From: an uncultured Muribaculaceae bacterium
GTDB taxonomy: Bacteria; Bacteroidota; Bacteroidia; Bacteroidales; Muribaculaceae
Length of the DNA: 64,000 nt
NCBI GenBank assembly: GCA_934661195.1
Contig: CAKUJD010000001.1
Coordinates: 310,001 to 374,000, forward strand
Direction: 5' to 3'
The position numbers and the translations under genes are program-made. Below, piece after piece: positions 16,793 to 24,342 of the stretch. How positions within the stretch are numbered: position 1 is the first letter of the stretch; the number at the start of each line of letters is the position of its first letter. The notes beneath the pieces are model-generated. The model did no database searches. It was given only the letters and a program-made list of their open reading frames with translations, and was not told the origin of the DNA.

Positions 16793-18055
16793 ATGGAAGT
16801 TCTTAGTGACATTTTCGAAAAGAGGAAGAATGATTCTCGTTGGAATACCTCTTATCCTCTCTCTCCTGATGATTGGAAAGTATATCGCGTATCAGGAGAG
16901 TTGTCTTTTTCTGGAGAAAAAGAAATGTCTTTCTATATTCACATTCCTTTTTGTAAAGGCTTATGTTCTTTTTGTGAATACACAAGGATGCTTTGTCCAA
17001 GTGAGGAGATACAGGAACATTATATAGCTACACTAAAACATGACGTTTGGAAATTCATAAAAAAGTATCCGTCAGTCAAACTTTGTGGTTTTGATGTTGG
17101 AGGTGGAACGCCAACAGCCATGAACGCCAAGCCTTTTGAATTGCTAATGAACTTATGCAGCGAGATTATGGCTGTTTTGAATATCTCAGAAAGTTTTACG
17201 CCGAGCATAGAGGCTACATTTGAAACATTGTCGGCTTCCAAAATTGAAATGTTGAGATCCGCAGGTTTCGGAAGAGTGTCACTTGGAGTTCAGTCCACTA
17301 TGGAAAACGTCTTGTTATGCAATCATCGTAAGCCTATAGAAGTAGATAAAATGATAAACACAATATCTATGCTACATGGCAAAGGTGTTGTTGTAAACTT
17401 AGACGTGATGTATGGATTAAAAGGGCAAACGGTTGAAAGTCTTCGACAAGATGTGTTAATATTGAAAGTTTTGCAACCTGAGCAAGTAACCCTTTATGAA
17501 CTACGTACAAATATGATTAGAGAAAAAGACCATATGACTAAGGATGAATTATATAATTCTTATTCATTTCTATATAATGCTTTACGTGATTTGGGGTATA
17601 ATGCTCGTTTTGGACAAAACACATTCTCGAAAAGTGCAAATGATATAGGTGTGAGTTCATATTTGAGAGAAAGAATGATGAATGCTGGTGCTTATAAGGG
17701 ATTTGGTATCTCTGCTCAGAGTATGAGCCGAAATGGCATTTCCTATAATGTAGGCAAACTTAAAAGGGCATTCAATGATTTGTTGGCAATGAAATCTTAT
17801 GATGAAGAATATGTTTATCAGCTTCCGCCCAAAGAACTTGCGTCAAAATATATAGCCATTGGTGCTTATAATGGTTCATTCTCATTGAAGAAACTTAGTG
17901 AATTATTGGAATGTGATGCTAAAAAATATTATTCCAGCCAATTGGGGTTTTGCCTTTCACATGAGTATGCCGAAATTTCAAATGATAGAGTTTTTGTTAC
18001 CCCATTAGGTTTTAAGTATTATGGAGCATTGTTTTCTTTGTTTTATGCTTTATAG
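16793..18055 (+). CDS. HemN/HemW-like radical SAM protein
   Basis: This 420-residue protein carries the HemN-type signature FYIHIPFCKGLCSFCEY with C54, C58 and C61 as cluster ligands, then GFDVGGGTPTAM, an IEATFETLS segment and GRVSLGVQS, all characteristic of the coproporphyrinogen III dehydrogenase family. The C-terminal winged-helix-like part ends VTPLGFKYYGALFSLFY. Family members include heme enzymes, the heme chaperone HemW and class C radical SAM methyltransferases of natural-product pathways. The pairing with another radical SAM protein and an unknown partner, away from heme genes, favours a modification role; this is inference. Confidence 0.8.
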   Translation: MEVLSDIFEKRKNDSRWNTSYPLSPDDWKVYRVSGELSFSGEKEMSFYIHIPFCKGLCSFCEYTRMLCPSEEIQEHYIATLKHDVWKFIKKYPSVKLCGFDVGGGTPTAMNAKPFELLMNLCSEIMAVLNISESFTPSIEATFETLSASKIEMLRSAGFGRVSLGVQSTMENVLLCNHRKPIEVDKMINTISMLHGKGVVVNLDVMYGLKGQTVESLRQDVLILKVLQPEQVTLYELRTNMIREKDHMTKDELYNSYSFLYNALRDLGYNARFGQNTFSKSANDIGVSSYLRERMMNAGAYKGFGISAQSMSRNGISYNVGKLKRAFNDLLAMKSYDEEYVYQLPPKELASKYIAIGAYNGSFSLKKLSELLECDAKKYYSSQLGFCLSHEYAEISNDRVFVTPLGFKYYGALFSLFYAL

Positions 18056-18087
18056 TGATATTGAAAGGCCACCGCGAACGTCCGGCA

Positions 18088-18334
18088 GCAATACAAACGA
18101 AAAAGGGAGACCGAAGCCTCCTCCAAGATTAACCCAAATCGGTCATTAAAAGTGACTTAGTCTGTATTTTTGGTCTGTAATGCGTTGAGAGCCAATTGTT
18201 TATGAAATCATTTTTCAAATGGCGGTCATTAGGGATCTTTGTTCACAAAAGACTTACAATCAAGTCATTAAAAAAACCAACCACAAAAATAGTGGTTCTA
18301 ATGACCGATTTGGGATTAATTTCTTTTGTATTGC
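18088..18334. repeat. About 247-bp element with inverted ends (MITE-like)
   Basis: The outer ends GCAATACAAA and TTTGTATTGC (18325-18334) and the inner segments TTAACCCAAATCGGTCATTA (18129-18148) and its near-complement TAATGACCGATTTGGGATTAA in two parts (18299-18319) are inverted repeats about 150 bp apart. No reading frame fits inside. It resembles a non-autonomous insertion remnant. The wider stretch 18056-18982 contains no convincing gene. Confidence 0.5.
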
Positions 18335-18393
18335 AATGTATAGGCAACTAATCCAATGAAAAGATATGAAATAAACTGACATTTAAAATGAAA

Positions 18394-18445
18394 AGTCCTG
18401 TAAATCTTTCGATTTACAGGACTCTGTAGCGGAGAGAGAGGGATT
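18394..18445 (-). repeat. 52-bp direct repeat of the tRNA-Ser 3' end (att-like, distal copy)
   Basis: Base-for-base identical to 22739-22790. It comprises the tRNA-Ser terminator hairpin and the last 16 nt of the tRNA (18430-18445), after which the sequence departs from tRNA. This is the expected footprint of site-specific integration into a tRNA gene. Confidence 0.85.
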
Positions 18446-18896
18446 TTATACCTCTCTACCACCTCTCGTAACTCGTTGATATTCAAGTACCGTTTTTCTT
18501 CATTTTGCCTCAAAACGAGACTTTATCGTCCGAAATTCGTCCGTGGACGAAGCATCTAAAACAACTGATACTCAGTGCAGTTATATATTTATATTTACTT
18601 TTGTTAACTATTTATCTCGTTGTTCAGGATAGATGAAACGCTTAATCTTTTATGGGGCAATAGCTTATATTTAACAACCGCTTATTAAGCCGTGTTCATT
18701 CTCGCTGAATCCCCACTTCACAAGTCTTCATTACAAATATAAACCTACATTGTTTTCCATATACCTATAAGTCAAATATGGCTCAGAATATTGTATCTTC
18801 GTGTAGCATCATTGATTTTCAAGATGTTGCATGGTATATATAAGCACAGAAATATGTAGCCTACTTGTAGCACGATGTAGCGTTATATCCTATTAT

Positions 18897-18967
18897 TGGT
18901 ACAAAGTTAGCATAAAACCATTAGAATAAAGATAGTTTCCTCCATGTTTAACGCTAACTTTGTACCA
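18897..18967. promoter_or_regulatory. 15-bp inverted repeat with two outward-facing promoter boxes
   Basis: TGGTACAAAGTTAGC (18897-18911) and GCTAACTTTGTACCA (18953-18967) are perfect inverted repeats 41 bp apart. Each arm contains TAACTTTG, the TAnnTTTG promoter box, directed away from the centre: rightwards at 18955-18962, leftwards at 18909-18902. The fic fragment begins 16 bp to the right. Confidence 0.5.
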
Positions 18968-18982
18968 TAAGAACATTTTGCA

Positions 18983-19669
18983 CACCCGTTCGAGGACGGC
19001 AACGGACGGTTGGCACGCATCCTTTCGGATATGTTGTTGGCTCGTGCCGACAAGAGTGAGTTCCGTTTTTATAATATATCCTCGCAGATAAACAAAGACA
19101 AAAATCATTACTATGACATTTTGGAAAAGACACAGAATGGCAACGGAGATATAACAGAGTGGATTTCATGGTATGCCAGCACTCTGGCAATTGCTCTTGA
19201 CGAAGCGGAAAATATGGTCAGCACAATACTCAACAAGAGTATTTTCTGGCAGAAAGTTTCGGCAGTGTCACTAAGTCAGCGTCAAACAGACACACTTAAT
19301 CTTTTCCTTGATGGTTATGAGGCAAAGATTACGTCAAAGACATGGGCTTCGCTTGGCAAATGCTCCAAGGATACAGCCATTCGCGATATACAGGACCTTG
19401 TGGCGAAAGACATACTGCGTGAGGACATTCCTGGAGCCAAGCGTCCAAGTTATTCCATCATATACAATCCAGAAGACATGACCGAATTCTTTTCCAACAT
19501 TAATATTAAGGAGGATAACGGAGTTAACTACTTGACAGCAATGTACAAAGGCAAGACGCCTATGCGTGAGAGAGTGCTACCATTGGATGCGGAACGCTTC
19601 AGAAAAGGTGATTTGCCAGTAGAGAATTTGCTTGCAAAGTATTGCTCATATATAAGAACAAACCAATAA
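18983..19669 (+). pseudogene. fic fragment lacking the N-terminus (copy 3)
   Basis: The frame begins exactly at the catalytic loop HPFEDGNGR and runs to the normal C-terminus (CSYIRTNQ). A TAA lies five codons upstream, so the inhibitory motif and the first about 200 residues are missing. The protein is clearly similar to copy 1 but the DNA is diverged, so this is an older or independently acquired copy. A TTG at 19010 could start a 219-residue product only after the His of the catalytic loop. I regard it as a truncated pseudogene. Confidence 0.8.
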
Positions 19670-19671
19670 TG

Positions 19672-20328
19672 TTAGTATTTTGCATAAAGCATAACAGGTC
19701 TTTGCTTCGAAGTTCCACGATAGATCTCCATCACTTTCGCAACACAATTCCCCGACACCGTGAAGCAACCACGGCTCTCTGAACCTATCGGTAAATACTC
19801 CCTCTCGCCTGAAAATCTCGTTACCCTTCGTGCCGAATGAATTAAGATTCCACGTGTCTCGGCAAGATAGTTGGTCTTGTCGAGTCCACGAAGGCGAATG
19901 CTGTTCTTAAACTTACTGCCCTTTCCTACCATCACATACCGTCCAAGACTGGAGCAGCCACTACCGAACTCATTGCTGAACTTCGGCGTAGCATCTGTAT
20001 TGCCCTTTCCGCTGCCGTGCATGCAATAGCTGCTCAACACACGTTTGCCTCGCTGCAAGTCGTAGATAAAAAACCGCTTCTTGCCAGAGGGAATGGAGAA
20101 ATCCACCAGGATGTAATAATCCGTGCTGTACCCTCGCCGCTCGCAATAGTCCTTCACCTCAGACAAGTCCTCGCAATCCACCTTGCCATACCATTCCTTG
20201 GCATCGACGTAATTCTTATATAATGGCCTCGTGTATCTATTATAAATGGGAGGTACAAAGGGGATGCTTACAATCAGCAGCACTATGACAACCAGCGATA
20301 TGATATATTTCTTATTCATTGTCTTCAT
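19672..20328 (-). CDS. YkuD_2-type L,D-transpeptidase-like protein
   Basis: This membrane-anchored 218-residue protein has one N-terminal helix (YIISLVVIVLLIVSIPF). The catalytic signature is present: CMHGSGKGN, GSGCSSLGRY, RGILIHSA with H164, and SESRGCFTVSG with C188 as the likely nucleophile. This matches the murein L,D-transpeptidase catalytic family (YkuD_2), which acts on peptidoglycan in the periplasm. A clear paralogue is at 56255-56896. It is the last gene of a run with the two membrane or exported proteins upstream and abuts the fic fragment with a 2-bp gap. Confidence 0.8.
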   Translation of the reverse strand: MKTMNKKYIISLVVIVLLIVSIPFVPPIYNRYTRPLYKNYVDAKEWYGKVDCEDLSEVKDYCERRGYSTDYYILVDFSIPSGKKRFFIYDLQRGKRVLSSYCMHGSGKGNTDATPKFSNEFGSGCSSLGRYVMVGKGSKFKNSIRLRGLDKTNYLAETRGILIHSARRVTRFSGEREYLPIGSESRGCFTVSGNCVAKVMEIYRGTSKQRPVMLYAKY

Positions 20329-20357
20329 TCAGTTTGATTTTTTTGTTAGGTGCCAAT

Positions 20358-21188
20358 TTATCTTACCCAACCATAATCGAGAATTATTGAGTCTCCCTTT
20401 ATTGGAACGAAAACAGAGATGTATGTTCCATCCCAATCAGGAACCTTTTTGCCATTGCCATCATCAACCATTCTCTGATGCATACCCTTCGTTCTGTCGA
20501 AAGGAATTGCTTCTGGATAGATATCATATATATATCCCGTAGAATCCTTACTCCAACAACACGAATCGGTCTTGCATGCTTGGTCTAAACGCTGGAAGAA
20601 TTTTTTATCCAATGGCTTTACAGATACAAATTTCACATTTGTATTATAACCAGCCAATCCACCATCCGAATAAAGAGAATCTACGGGAATTATCTCTGGA
20701 AATTTCACTCCCGTAGCCTTCCGCAAGTCATCAGCATTATGATAGTCTATTTGAGTAGGTACTTGTGTACTGTTCCCCGAAAAAACAATTGCGACAAAAA
20801 GAAGCAGAACTACTAATAGCAATGACAAACCAATAATGCGCAAACTCCATTTCAACGAACTTAACCATCCTTTTATATTCTCAATAGCAACACAATTCTC
20901 TGAGAGTTTCTTGGCATATTCTCTTACCAACCTGTGCTTTACCATCTCCTTTTTCAATGAGTTGCCCTTTACTCTCTCCAATTCGGACGCAGCGGCCTCT
21001 TCCGCCTTCAACTGATTGCGGTGTTCTATCTTATGAAGTTTCACATATAGAATGGCATAACTTACGCCACAGATGCCTGCAGCACCTATTAGCAATCGCA
21101 GATCTATGTCATACTTAAAGCACCCTATAATGACCGCGAAGCAAACACATGGTAAGGCAATTCTAATAAATTTCTGCATATTTTTCAT
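20358..21188 (-). CDS. Membrane protein of unknown function
   Basis: Starting at ATG 21188 (MKNMQKFIRIALP), the 276-residue protein has two N-terminal hydrophobic helices, a cytoplasmic charged helical section (about residues 50-105), a third strong helix (IGLSLLLVVLLLFVAIVF), and a roughly 130-residue C-terminal domain outside. That domain has a CCWSKDSTGY segment and ends DSIILDYGWVR. The family is not recognised. It lies 29 nt upstream of the YkuD_2 gene and probably forms an operon with it. Confidence 0.6.
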   Translation of the reverse strand: MKNMQKFIRIALPCVCFAVIIGCFKYDIDLRLLIGAAGICGVSYAILYVKLHKIEHRNQLKAEEAAASELERVKGNSLKKEMVKHRLVREYAKKLSENCVAIENIKGWLSSLKWSLRIIGLSLLLVVLLLFVAIVFSGNSTQVPTQIDYHNADDLRKATGVKFPEIIPVDSLYSDGGLAGYNTNVKFVSVKPLDKKFFQRLDQACKTDSCCWSKDSTGYIYDIYPEAIPFDRTKGMHQRMVDDGNGKKVPDWDGTYISVFVPIKGDSIILDYGWVR

Positions 21189-21272
21189 TGTAATGTCTCT
21201 GAACAAAAAAAGGAATACTAAAGCCCGCATGACAATGTTCAAATGGCCATCTTCATGCAGGCTCTGTTCTGA

Positions 21273-21614
21273 TTACTGCTTGGTTACTGTAGCCTTGCGT
21301 GTGTTTACGCTGAACGTGCCGAGCGATGTCTTCACCTTATACACGCCATTCTTGGCAGAAACGAGTTTGGCTGTCATACCCATAAAGGAAAAGCTTCCGT
21401 CCTCGTTTCGGTTGATGTTGTAACGGCCGAGCGGCGTGTTCACTACGATGTGGTTCTTGGTTACATCCACCACGCCATAGGTCGTGCCCGAAGGAGCGTC
21501 CTTCACTTTCTGTGCCACTTCCTTGGCTGCTGTCTGTACATGATCGTCACCACCCTTTGCAAAACTTGCTGTGTTGGTTGCTATAACCATCATCAGCGCA
21601 ATCATTAACTTCAT
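21273..21614 (-). CDS. Small exported protein
   Basis: This 113-residue protein has a signal peptide (MKLMIALMMVIATNTASFA). The mature part is made of short beta-prone stretches (YGVVDVTKNHIVVNTPLGRYNI in pieces, SLGTFSVNTRKATVTKQ). Its promoter is good: TACCTTTG on the minus strand at 21665-21658, 44 nt before the ATG. The family is not recognised; it is probably co-transcribed with the following membrane protein and YkuD_2 gene. Confidence 0.55.
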   Translation of the reverse strand: MKLMIALMMVIATNTASFAKGGDDHVQTAAKEVAQKVKDAPSGTTYGVVDVTKNHIVVNTPLGRYNINRNEDGSFSFMGMTAKLVSAKNGVYKVKTSLGTFSVNTRKATVTKQ

Positions 21615-21740
21615 AATTGTCTTCTATAAATTTAATCGTTTTGTCTTATTGACAATGCAAAGGTAATGTGGCTTTTATGAACCGAGAAACTTTCCGAGGC
21701 GGCTTGTACAAGATGTAGGGTTTATTGTATATCTTGGTGC

Positions 21741-22511
21741 TTATCGCGTTCTGAGCACCAGCCAAGGGGCTACACCGTGGTGCTTGTCTGTACGATACTT
21801 GGCTGCCTTCTCCGTGAAATAGGCGGTGCCGTCGGGAGCACGGTAGAAACCGCTCTCGTTGCCGCCGGTAAGGTATATGGCATCTACGTAGCCATATTCG
21901 CGCAAGGCATCGGCAAAGTCCCAAAGGGTCTCGGGGTGACGGGTTGCAATGATGCAAAGGCGGTCGTCGGCAGTGCGTGCAAAGGCTTTGCGCTCCACCT
22001 TGCCATGCAGTGAGAAACGGTGTGGCAGTTCGCCGTTGGAAACGAGCACGAACTGGCGGAAGTAAGAGCCATCACGCTCTATCATGTGTTCCTGCATATC
22101 GTCAAAGCGCGAAACTCCGATTACCATATTGCCCTTCTCTATGGCGCAATAACCGAGGCGCGATGCGTCGCTCTGCTTCTCTTCGCCGTCAACGACCAAC
22201 GAACCGATATACTTGCCTGCAGAGGTATAGTCGGCAGTACGGGTATACATCAGCACTCCATGGTCAGCAGTATCGGGTTCTACGAGCGACAACTCTGCTC
22301 GCACGTTGTGCAGTTCGTAGATGTCGAGTGCCACTCCGAGCACCGAGTCGGTTTTGAGCACTACTTCCGAGGAACCTTTCTGCACATGCATACTGTCCAA
22401 CTTCTTGATGTTGTCCTTCGGCGATACCGAAATGCTTACTCCTATATTATAATAGTAGTTGTATAAAAGTATGGTACCATAGCAGCCGAACACAAGTGCA
22501 ACGGTTGCCAC
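21741..22511 (-). CDS. NAGPA-like (phosphodiester glycosidase-type) anchored protein
   Basis: The extracytoplasmic domain contains YFRQFVLVSNGELPHRF, LHGKVERKAF and FADALREYGYVDAIYLTGGN, which resembles the phosphodiester glycosidase (NAGPA) fold with its usual GA.DA..LDGG region. An N-terminal hydrophobic stretch anchors it. It is clearly homologous to the protein at 54815-55825. The 5' end looks damaged: the only in-frame start is GTG at 22511, inside the membrane helix. The same frame continues upstream as plausible protein (EEPIITIESSEET...KKRSRLQKWGRGIIW) to a TAG at about 22635, without an ATG. It may be a 5'-truncated pseudogene. Confidence 0.6.
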   Translation of the reverse strand: MATVALVFGCYGTILLYNYYYNIGVSISVSPKDNIKKLDSMHVQKGSSEVVLKTDSVLGVALDIYELHNVRAELSLVEPDTADHGVLMYTRTADYTSAGKYIGSLVVDGEEKQSDASRLGYCAIEKGNMVIGVSRFDDMQEHMIERDGSYFRQFVLVSNGELPHRFSLHGKVERKAFARTADDRLCIIATRHPETLWDFADALREYGYVDAIYLTGGNESGFYRAPDGTAYFTEKAAKYRTDKHHGVAPWLVLRTR

Positions 22512-22617
22512 AAACCATATTATGCCCCGTCCCCACTTCTGCAGTCGACTTCGCTTCTTTATGGTTGCAAATGAAGATTGACAGTCAGTCTCCTCACTAC
22601 TCTCAATAGTAATAATG

Positions 22618-22647
22618 GGTTCCTCGAGTATCTACTCGAAAGGAACC
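22618..22647. other. Hairpin at the damaged 5' end of the NAGPA-like gene
   Basis: GGTTCC-TCGAGTA (22618-22630) pairs with TACTCGA-AA-GGAACC (22633-22647). It lies where the frame of the NAGPA-like gene meets a stop, marking a likely rearrangement point. The rest of 22648-22738 shows nothing recognisable. Confidence 0.4.
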
Positions 22648-22738
22648 TTGTGTAAGGCTTGTATGAAATGATGGATAAAATGTATAAGATATTCGCTAAC
22701 CCCGCAATGGGGGGCTACTTAAAAGCAGAAAAAGAAAG

Positions 22739-22790
22739 AGTCCTGTAAATCTTTCGATTTACAGGACTCTGTAGCGGAGAGAGAGGGATT
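22739..22790 (-). repeat. 52-bp direct repeat at the intact tRNA-Ser (att-like, proximal copy)
   Basis: Identical to 18394-18445. It includes the terminator hairpin (AGTCCTGTAAATC at 22739-22751, GATTTACAGGACT at 22756-22768, then a U-rich tail on the minus strand) and the last 16 nt of the tRNA. Confidence 0.85.
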
Positions 22791-22859
22791 CGAACCCCCG
22801 GAGGTGTGACCCTCAACGGTTTTCAAGACCGCCGCATTCGACCACTCTGCCATCTCTCC
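22775..22859 (-). tRNA. tRNA-Ser (anticodon TGA)
   Basis: 85 nt. The acceptor stem is GGAGAGA/TCTCTCC with discriminator G, a long class II variable arm is present, and the anticodon loop is CTTGAAA. The CCA end is not encoded. A promoter box TATCTTTG lies on the minus strand at 22896-22889. It serves as the integration site of the accessory region to its left. Confidence 0.95.
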
Positions 22860-23070
22860 GAAATCAATCCGGTTTCGGTTGACGGGTGCAAAGATAGGGG
22901 TTTATTTTCATATCTGCAATATTTTAGGGGGCAAACTTGGCTGCGTTTGCCGAAAAACTGCATGAAAATTGCGCTCGATTTGCACTATAGTTGGAGAATA
23001 TAGGCTGCATCTCGGCCCTGTTTGCGGAAACGAGCAAGCTAGTTTCGCCCCCAGTGCGCTCGATTTGCAC

Positions 23071-23078
23071 TATATTTG
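23071..23078 (+). promoter_or_regulatory. Promoter -7 box for the homocysteine methyltransferase
   Basis: TATATTTG matches TAnnTTTG. It lies only 4 nt before the ATG at 23083, which argues for the ATG at 23104 as the real start. Confidence 0.55.
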
Positions 23079-23103
23079 CACTATGAATGAGGATTTACAT
23101 GAC

Positions 23104-24222
23104 ATGGGGCCGCTGATGCGGCTCATGCAGGAGCGCATTGTGGTGCTTGACGGCGCCATGGGCACGCTGGTGTGCGCCGGCGGGCTGTCGGCCGCCGATG
23201 CCCACAGGGCTTATATCGGTGCGGGGGCCGACATTATAACGTCAAACAGCATAATGGCCAACCGCCTGCTAAGTGGCGATGCTGTGACGCAGCTTGCCCG
23301 TGATGCCATTGGCGCGGCTGTGGCGGCGGCCCGCGGCTGCCGGCACATGGTGTGGGTGGCTGGCGGCATGGGCCCGGCCGATGTGCGGCGCCACAGTGCC
23401 GGTGAGGTGGCCGACGCCTACCTTGAGCAGGCGGCGCTGCTGGTGCAGGGCGGGGCCGACTTCATCTTGGCCGAGACCATGACGGGCCTCGACTCGGCTA
23501 TGGCGGCCATTGATGCAGTGCAGCAACTCGATGCCGATGTGCGGGTGGCGGTGTCGTTCAGCTTGCGGGCCGACTGCCGCTTGCACGACGGCGCTGCCCT
23601 CGATGCGGCGGTGCGCATGGCTGCCGATCGCGGGGCTATGGCTGTGGGCATCAACTGCTGCGACGCTGGCACTTCGCTGCTGCGCGCCGCCACAATTGCC
23701 GCTGGGGCCACAGGGCTGCCGCTGATGGTGTATCCGTCGCTGAGCCAATGTGACGGCTTGAGACTCGCCGAGGCCATGGAGCCGCTGGCGCGGCAGGGAC
23801 TGCTGAATGTGGCCGGCGGCTGCTGTGGCACCACTCCGGCCGATGTGGCTGGGCTGCGCGCCATGTGTGCCGAGGCGCAGCCGCGCCGAGTGGAGTGCAA
23901 GACTCTGGCGCAGCGGCGCGCCGAAATCGATTGGAACAAATTCTTTGACCTGATGGGGCTTGGCGGCTATGGCTCGATTGCCGCCGTGCAGGGGTGTGAC
24001 TGCCGCCGTGCTGTGTGGCTGGCCCGTCAGACCGAAGCCGGCGGTGGGGCAGAGGCCATGCAGGTCTACAAGGACGCCCAGCGTGCCCTCGACGGCATTG
24101 AGCGGCTCGGTTCGCGTGCCTCTCGTCATGCCATCGATGAGATGGCCCTGCATGCCGCTACGGCCAGTGAGGTGAAAATGCTTGGCAGTCTTGCCGCAGT
24201 GTTGTGGCCAGATTGCCAATAG
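23104..24222 (+). CDS. Homocysteine S-methyltransferase family protein
   Basis: This is a single Hcy-binding/methyltransferase barrel of about 372 residues. LDGAMGTL at the N-terminus and the zinc-ligand cysteines in VGINCCD and GGCCGTTP are the family signature. It resembles the first domain of MetH or stand-alone MmuM/BHMT-type enzymes, which methylate homocysteine to methionine in the cytoplasm. No B12-binding or folate domain follows. About 80 C-terminal residues beyond the barrel (from IDWNKFFDLMGLGGYGS) are not typical. Start 23104 (MGPLMRLMQERIVVL) fits the promoter; 23083 is the alternative. Confidence 0.8.
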   Translation: MGPLMRLMQERIVVLDGAMGTLVCAGGLSAADAHRAYIGAGADIITSNSIMANRLLSGDAVTQLARDAIGAAVAAARGCRHMVWVAGGMGPADVRRHSAGEVADAYLEQAALLVQGGADFILAETMTGLDSAMAAIDAVQQLDADVRVAVSFSLRADCRLHDGAALDAAVRMAADRGAMAVGINCCDAGTSLLRAATIAAGATGLPLMVYPSLSQCDGLRLAEAMEPLARQGLLNVAGGCCGTTPADVAGLRAMCAEAQPRRVECKTLAQRRAEIDWNKFFDLMGLGGYGSIAAVQGCDCRRAVWLARQTEAGGGAEAMQVYKDAQRALDGIERLGSRASRHAIDEMALHAATASEVKMLGSLAAVLWPDCQ

Positions 24223-24342
24223 CGCTTACTCCAATAAACGCCCAAATAGCTGTCAGGGAAAAATCTGTGGAAATCTGTGCAATCTGCGGGAGCGCCCGAT
24301 TGCATGATGCTGCGTCCAATGGTTCTTAAAAAATCTGTGGGG

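Noticed and set aside
18316..18513. Minus-strand frame across the distal att-like repeat (NEEKRYLNINELREVVERYK) as an integrase C-terminus
   Set aside because: The short stretch looks protein-like but carries no catalytic residues, is preceded by a TAA, and continues into the tRNA fragment; too little to call an integrase.
22969..23103. Upstream extension of the homocysteine methyltransferase frame to 22969
   Set aside because: It reads through the promoter box TATATTTG at 23071 and adds residues without family similarity.
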